DNA from: Sanderia malayensis
Taxonomy: Eukaryota > Cnidaria > Scyphozoa > Semaeostomeae > Pelagiidae
Length of the DNA: 64,000 bases
Reading direction: 5' to 3'
Assembly (NCBI GenBank): GCA_013076295.1
Contig: RQOL01000495.1
Location: 62,001-126,000 of the forward strand
Under the pieces are notes generated by a model, which was not told the origin of the DNA, did no database searches, and was given only the letters and a program-made list of their open reading frames with translations. The translations under genes and the position numbers were made by a program. Positions 58,010-64,000 of the stretch are shown here, piece by piece. Each line of letters starts with the position of its first letter. Within the stretch, counting starts at the first letter, position 1.

Positions 58010-58165
58010 CTGACTGAAGGAAGAAGAAAGTTCGGATAATTTCTCCAGGCATTCGGAAGGTGTTCCAGTTATCAGCTTGCAGGCTTCTTTCCAATTGACA
58101 TATTTACTAATCACCGAAGTCTTGAAAGACAAGAAAAGCCTAGTCCAACTACAAATGTCCGCCAT
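58010..58165 (-). CDS. First coding exon of an unrecognised gene (right copy)
   Basis: 52 codons from the ATG at 58165 to CAG|GTAAGC at 58010-58007, homologous to 56215-56367. Several differences change residues (for example M to R, W to C, V to E, K to E), but none introduces a stop. It is transcribed toward the left copy, so the two are convergent. Confidence 0.5.
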
Positions 58166-58604
58166 CTTCGTTACGTTGCATCAGCTTCCATGTTTTTCTT
58201 CGTTAATCTTCTTCGACATTTCCTCCAATTCATCCGGATGTTCTTCCCCTCCACAAACCAAGATCAAAGACTGCAACCTTCACGTGGCTGAGGTTTTATA
58301 CTCCCACTGGCTCAGCAAAGCATACTGGGTACCGGAAACGTTATCTCCAGACCATATTTGGCAATCTTATTTACAACGAGCTTGAAGACCGCTGGACGAC
58401 AAGGTTCGTCAATTCAATTCAATTGATAGCTGCTCTGTTTACAAAAAATCCCAGTTACAAAGCAGACCAATAAGAACCGTTAAAGGCCTCCAGGATGATA
58501 TTTCTCTTCAAAACAATAGAAAATCTTACCATCTGCAGGTCCGAGTTTCAACAATTAATAACAGAAATTCCAACAAGAAAAGTAGTTTGAGCTTCTGTTT
58601 TTAG

Positions 58605-58758
58605 AGCGCCAGCGGAATGGTCAAGCTTCATTGGTGGCTTAACTGAAGCCTCTCCCATTTCTGGGTTTTTGCATCCGGATGGTGATATTCTTGCTCTGGT
58701 TGAAAAAATATCAGAAGGGCACCCAATATACAATGATCCCTTCAACTATTACAATTAA
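58605..58758 (+). CDS. Terminal exon of an unrecognised gene
   Basis: After a TTTTTAG acceptor (58604) the frame encodes about 50 residues ('AEWSSFIGGLTEASPISGFL ... NDPFNYYN', middle omitted) and stops at 58756-58758. AATAAA follows at about 58819. It could be the last exon of the gene beginning at 56215, but the exons in between are not established. Confidence 0.45.
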
Positions 58759-58932
58759 AATTTCCCATTCTCTTTTCATTGAGCCTTGCAGTTAAAAACG
58801 TGTTCTCCTCCAATGCAATAAAGAATGTTTTAAAACGGATGGTTAATATTTTGTGAGACATTGCCTCCTTGGTTGACTCACACTTTGCAGCTCCTCCTGG
58901 GCAAAAGGAAAGAATATTAAGCCACTGGCTAA

Positions 58933-59312
58933 ACCTACCAAAATTACGAGAAAGAGGAATTTATGCTGTCAACCAAAGAAAAACGCAAGAACCTAAATCG
59001 GGTTGTCAGTAAAATTACAAAGGTCATCCATTCCTGCTGCTCGGAATCTTTACTGTCTTTTGTAAACACGGTGAGTCAGCATACAACAACAATAGCATAG
59101 CCTATAATATGTTTTCATTTCAGTTGTATACTCACTATATTGCACGAGTTGCTACAAGGTTTCGTAACACACAAGCTGGGAAAACTAACGACCAACAGAA
59201 GAAACGCAACAGAATCACAAGAGGGCTTCTCCCTAAAAATGTGTATCCTCTTGTGTCGTTTGCTAAAGAAAACCAATTCGTACTTGATAAAACGAATAAA
59301 TGCATACTCTAA
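58933..59312 (+). CDS. Last two exons of an unrecognised gene
   Basis: Exon 58933 (or later)-59070 ends at ACG|GTGAGT. Exon 59124-59312 begins after TTTCATTTCAG. Both are phase 0 and open across the junction, ending at TAA 59310-59312. The peptide is basic and Ser/Lys/Asn-rich ('NLNRVVSKITKVIHSC', 'YIARVATRFRNTQAGKTND', 'GLLPKNVYPLVSFAKENQ'). I do not recognise it. Confidence 0.4.
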
Positions 59313-59484
59313 TACTAAATAAATAAGTGAATAATAAATAAACTTAATATACCAACTTACAATCTATGTAACCCTGTAGCTATAAAGCATGCAGAATGGC
59401 CTAACCACAGCAAAAGATGGGCCTATTACGGCTAGCAACAACAATAGGCCACAACTAAAACACTAAAGCCTGGTTCCCACTAGG

Positions 59485-60530
59485 CAGGCCTTATTTTAAG
59501 GCTCAGTGATAACCAATTTGTGCAGTGATAAAACGAAAACGTGCAGTGATAAGCGAGAAATTGTGCAGTGATAAAACTTTCATTGTTTTAGCTAGGAAAA
59601 TTGCAAACTACATTAAATCAGAGTTTCAAGGTCCGCATCCTTCATCTATATTGTACTTCTATACAAGAACAGAACAAAATGTACATCAACAAGAAAACAT
59701 TTAGCATAATTAACTCAAGAACAAATATTAGGCAGTGACTTCGTGTTTCTTTGGGAATTTTCTTTTGACTGATTTCTCTTCGAAGTCTTTTTGTAAAATT
59801 AATTATACAACACGTCATGGTTACCTTAAACACTTAATAATGCGCCAGTTATGTATCCTTTTTATAGCGGACACCCTGTGACCAATGTTCTTCTTTGTCA
59901 TAAAAATCTGTTTGCGAAGCTTGATTTCACAAAGTGGTGTTCATTGTGGGAAATTTTCGAGCAAAGAGGGTTGTCGGCCGTTGTACTTGTGGTAAAATTA
60001 ATTTTACAAACGTTTTGACAAATAAATTGATTGCCAAATTATACATGATGGCTTGTTAAATATTAACTCTCTTGAAAGTCATGTCTTTTTCATAAAGCTA
60101 ATTTTCATTTCAAAAATTTTAATTACAAAGGGTAGCCCTTCAGCAGTGCTGATGTGATTGGCAAGGGACTCTCCAATACATTGGTAACAGCAGCTTTGCA
60201 GATTTACAAAAATTGTTGTTGTTTTGTATGAGAGAACGACACTTCAGGACTAAAAAAACTTCATACATAATATGGGGGGTCATAGGGGAGGGGATCAAAA
60301 AACCGTAAAACCGCAATTTTTACTCAAAAACAGTACAAGCGTACATGTGTTTTGTTAAAACAGTAAAACCGCAACCGAAATCGCAGATTGAAAAACAGTA
60401 AAACCGTACTTTTTGAAGGTTAAAAACAGTAAAACCGCTCTCAAAATGTCCAAAAACAGCAAACCGTCATGCCCAATGACCCCCTCAGAATATAATGTGC
60501 AGTGATAAATATTCCTTAAAATAAGGCCTG
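59485..60530. mobile_element. Non-autonomous hAT element
   Basis: A perfect 17-bp TIR (CAGGCCTTATTTTAAGG) and an 8-bp target duplication CCACTAGG (59477-59484 and 60531-60538) define a 1046-bp hAT-type element. The subterminal motif GTGCAGTGATAA is repeated near both ends (59509-59575 and 60497-60510). About 60300-60470 holds several copies of AACAGTAAAACCG. No transposase gene is present. Confidence 0.85.
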
Positions 60531-60767
60531 CCACTAGGACATAACGCGCTAAGAAAATTTGGGTTTTAACTTGTTAACGCTTTATGCCCCAGTGGGAACA
60601 CAAAAACTAACGCGTTATGTCCAATAAAACTAAGTTAAGCCACGGGTTTTATGGGGTTTAAATATCAAAAAGTTTTGATATTTAAACCCTTTAAAACCTC
60701 GACAAAGTCGCAAGTGATGACATTCTATTAACATTCTTGGGTTGCTAAAATAAGAAACAACTTCAAA

Positions 60768-60990
60768 ATGGCGCTCGAATGTGCAATTGTGAGTCTCAAA
60801 AAATTATCTATTACCCAGGTTGATGAGAAATTATCTGAAGTAGTAAAAACTTATCCTTGCCTTTATGTCAAAAGAAAAAAGATTATAAGGACACAAGAAT
60901 GTCACAAACAATGCTTGGGCAATGTGCCTCGCCCCGATCCTGCAGTCTCAATTCTTTATACAAGCTATATTATTCACCACTGGCTTTGAC
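60768..60990 (+). pseudogene. MADF-domain relic
   Basis: The first frame reads 'LSEVVKTYPCLYVKRK'. The next frame takes over with 'KDYKDTRMSQ'. Together they look like the first helices of a MADF DNA-binding domain (x-YPxLYdxxxxDYkd). One frameshift and no downstream continuation make it a relic. Confidence 0.45.
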
Positions 60991-61335
60991 TTCAATATTG
61001 TTTAACCCAAAATTTTACTTTTTTTCGTTTGGCTCGCAGTCTTCTCTTGCGAGGGAAATATACAATATCCACAGTTGAGGTTATTTGTTTGTGTCGTGAT
61101 TACACCATTTTGGATCAACAAAGCCGTGCTATTGCTCATGGGTGACTCGTTTGCGTTTAAACCCGGTAATAACCATAGTGGAAACGTGTGGGGTTTAAAG
61201 CGTTTAACAACTTAAAACCTAAATTTCTTGACGCACTTAGCCCATTAAACCCCAATGGAAACATGTTGGACATGACGCGTTAACTCTAGCTTTCCTGACG
61301 CGCTTAGCCCATTATGTCCTAGTGGGATGACGTAA

Positions 61336-62778
61336 CGATCTTAAACGTAACAAAACTAGCAAGAGTGAAAGAGAGATCATTAACTAAATCAATTTTGATG
61401 GCATTTCACTCCATGATTCATTTCATATTTTTCAATTTCTTTTTCGCAAGTATTCATATAAACAATAGTCTAACATAATACATTTAAATTAATAATCAAT
61501 TATATGAAGCTCTTACCAATCCATTATGGGCAGTCTAAAGTATCAACAACCAATTCATGCTCCCTCGCAAGGTTGGCAAGCCGCAGCGCAGAAGCAAAGC
61601 AAAAAATTATGCTTATATCTCACAGAATGAACTCGCGGTGCTTGAGTCGAGAACCTTTCTAACTCTTTTTGTCTTTAAAAACCCTATAATACTTCTAAAA
61701 GCTCTTACTTTTATACGATTAGTTTCCTACTACATCATATTATGTTGTTACTAAATATAGCTATTGCTACATCATATTTAGTAAGGCTCAAAGTGCGATA
61801 ATCGTGAGATACCTACTAAAATAATATATCTACTTGCACCAGCAAACCAGAACAAGGCACACTATAAGTCAGGATTAGTAAATAAAAGGAAAAATTGATA
61901 GTGCTCGAGAAACGTCTGTGAAATGTTAATGTGTAGTCACTATTAATTACGACAATATCGTTGACTTCATTTGTGTCACTCTAAAAGCCATTTTACAACA
62001 CCATCATAACGATGCTAAAAAGGAAAACATTCAGATGTTAAAATTGGCTTCTTTCTCATTTCAATATAACAATAACAAAATTGATACAAATAAAAATGAT
62101 GTCAATATTGTCAAGAATTTGTTGAAGTGATGTAAGCCTTTACAATAGTTGCTGGAAATGAATGTTTTAAAATCTCAAATCACCGTATCGAGTTTTATTG
62201 AATTGAAAAATAATAAAAAAACGGCAGGGGCACTTTAACTATAGCAGAGAGGATATAAGAATATCTTATATATCTCATCTGTATGGACTCAAAAGAGTCA
62301 ATTTGAAAACTCCCTTGCCAACATTTATACGAATGATAATGTAGCGTGTCTATTTTGTATAAATACGTAAAATCAAATTATGGTCCATTGCAAAATCAAT
62401 TGCATCACTTTATTTTTAACTTCACAAGCATGACTTAATCTTTCTTCTCGAAATATCTAGAACCTCATTTGCTTATAGTCGTCTTGACCTTTCATATGAT
62501 TATAAATACCTTGTAAATAGAAGTGTTAGTAGAAAGAGTTTTTTGAGTTTCATAACCACAAAATCCAGAGTAAAATTGAGAAGAATTGTTTGTCTCAAGT
62601 CACTGTTAATATCTATCCTACTCCAGTCACAAACAAAGTCAAACGAGAATATTTGTGATTCGTTATTGTACCATACTTGGATCAGTAACATTGCTTATTT
62701 ACATTGTTACTACAGTAGCGAATTATTGAGATGTATATGTTTAATATAAGATTAACTATAACAGAACAAAAGACTTAC
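61336..62778. other. Non-coding stretch
   Basis: AT-rich, with no exon supported. It is probably downstream (3') or intronic sequence of the minus-strand TIR-domain gene. Confidence 0.5.
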
Positions 62779-64000
62779 CAAAATAAGCGTTGATCTCTTC
62801 CTTCACCTTTGCAAAGTTCGTGTCGAAATTTGTTTCGTCAGTCCAGCATATACACGTACTTTCTTTTACTATCTTATTCAATTCGTCGCCGGGTTGAAAG
62901 TCATTATCCAGCTTCACTGCTATAATCTTTGGCTTCCAGAAAGACTAAAAATACAACAAAAGACAACAACATAGTAAAGAATAACAACATGCTAAAGCAA
63001 ACAGACTGATTAAACATATCAGAGCAATAGACAGGAATGAACTTTATAAACAATCATACAGTAATAAGAAACTAACAACCTTACCTCAGCATAATCCATC
63101 ATCTCCTTACATTGTTGAGATTCTTCGTATCCATCAGTCAATAAAACGACAACAACTCGAGGGTAATACTTCTCTAACCCAATATTAACAGACACGGGAC
63201 AACCAATTTCATCTGCAAATTTCTGTTTCATTTCATTTGCTTCGACCTGGTTGCCAGGCGCATTCGAAATTACGATGAACTTTAAATCTGGAAATAAAAA
63301 ATCAATAATAATCAAATGATACAAGAAATGCAACATTAGTACAATCAATATGTTAATCATAATCAAAACATAACACTAGACACAGCAATGCTATCTTTTC
63401 GTTTATGAAAACAAATAACTTTACCTATTTTAACTGCTACAAATTTTGTAATATATTTTGTAATCTTAAAAAGACGGCACTTTGTTAATTTCATTGTATT
63501 CACAAAGATTGAATTCTCAACTAAACAAATTTTCATTGTCATCGAAATATTATTGACAAAGTTCAATTTCATTCTCGGAGTGTTGATGAAAAACTTTTTA
63601 ATCTTTATTGATGATAATTAAACTAACCTTCTATAGCTGGTATCGTCCGATTTAATTCATTGGCCACTTTGGCATTATTTCGTTTATCTGTAAAGTCCAA
63701 ACACGGGTTTGAATCAAACACAGAACTCATCGCTTTACAGGGATGAAAATCTGCTTCCAACTTCACAAGTAGAATATTAATCCGTTTGTTCTATAATTAA
63801 AGATAAATAAATTTCATAAAGACAACCAACAAAAGAAAGACAGAATAAATAGATGATACAAATATCCACTGAAAATGAAACACAAATACAGACTCATGTT
63901 AGTAAAACCATTTACCTGGGCAAAAAGAATATCTCTCTCAACTTCTTCTGGAATTTGATGTTGAATAAAGACAACCAGAATGAAAGGGAGTTCATTATAT
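62779..64000 (-). CDS. TIR-domain repeat protein, partial (four exons)
   Basis: Minus-strand exons 63916-64000 (runs off the window), 63628-63790, 63085-63287 and 62779-62944 are bounded by AG/GT and keep the frame (phases 0, 1, 0, then 1 at the last donor). They encode one partial and one complete TIR-like domain in tandem. The complete unit has an N-terminal strand 'LKFIVISNAPGN', a central 'YPRVVVVLLTDGYEESQQC' block (strand plus the helix where Cys-Lys and acidic residues sit in TIR domains), and a C-terminal 'KPKIIAVKLDNDFQPGDEL' block, then 'ETNFDTNFAKVKEEI'. The upstream unit repeats the last two blocks ('PFILVVFIQH', 'ILLVKLEADFHPC'). TIR domains act in immune signalling or as NAD hydrolases; which applies here cannot be read. 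The 3' end is not seen. Confidence 0.68.

Larger units (their letters stand above)
56005..58380. repeat. Inverted duplication of a promoter and first exon
   Basis: Arms at about 56005-56395 and 57985-58370 are inverted copies (roughly 85-90% alike by eye). Each contains a TATAAAA box (56081-56087 plus; about 58294-58300 minus) next to CACGTG, an ATG exon and a GT donor. The spacer of about 1.6 kb has no clear gene. Confidence 0.8.
59475..61326. mobile_element. Harbinger-like remnant with MADF relic
   Basis: The ends carry the inverted repeat CCCACTAGGACATAA, interrupted at the left by a hAT element, with further CGCGCTAAG and CGCGTTA motifs on both sides. Inside, 60768-60990 encodes a MADF-like relic, split between two frames. 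MADF/Myb-like partners are typical of PIF/Harbinger elements, so I suggest that superfamily. No transposase is seen and the target duplication is not clear. Confidence 0.45.

Overview
This is a eukaryotic, intron-containing, AT-rich and very repeat-dense window. The gene and mobile-element types (ornithine decarboxylase antizyme, an array of TIR domains, Penelope-like, Ty3/gypsy, Ty1/copia, Mutator-like, possible KDZ, hAT and Harbinger-like elements, a 2A-like motif) suggest an invertebrate animal. My best guess is a cnidarian, probably an anthozoan, but this rests on recalled sequence character only. There are no bacterial operons, no CRISPR array, and no tRNA or rRNA gene that I can recognise.

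Layout. 1-1.2 kb: three small minus-strand exons of an unrecognised gene, then a non-LTR retrotransposon 3' end. 1.85-13.97 kb: a Ty1/copia element with 179-bp LTRs and a 5-bp target duplication. Its gag is interrupted by a 7.2-kb Ty3/gypsy element on the minus strand (2595-9806) and by a 334-bp MITE (9932-10265). 14-16.6 kb: non-LTR, pogo-like and Penelope remnants. 16.6-26.5 kb: an apparently intact 9.87-kb Mutator-like DNA transposon with about 260-bp TIRs and a perfect 9-bp target duplication. Its single gene, by my splice model about 2187 codons, joins a DDE transposase-like core, a PHD finger, a USP-type deubiquitinase domain, a Ulp1/SENP-type protease domain and a possible macrodomain.

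26.9-35.1 kb and 47.1-54.3 kb: two copies of an ornithine decarboxylase antizyme gene. Each keeps the TCC-TGA +1 frameshift site and each is dead through different lesions. Every visible intron has its own tandem-repeat family, mostly expanded in the second copy. A second Ty3/gypsy element (28084-32537) sits in the first copy only. Between the copies lie a KDZ-like remnant, a 114-bp tandem array inside a Ser/Thr-rich coding sequence, and paired MITEs, one of them split by a palindromic Penelope-like element.

55.9-59.4 kb: an inverted duplication of a TATA promoter plus first coding exon, and the 3' exons of unrecognised genes. 59.5-61.3 kb: a hAT element inside a Harbinger-like remnant. 62.8-64.0 kb: minus-strand exons of a gene with repeated TIR-like domains that runs off the window.

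All exon calls rest on reading frame, GT/AG sites and phase agreement read by eye. No database search was possible.
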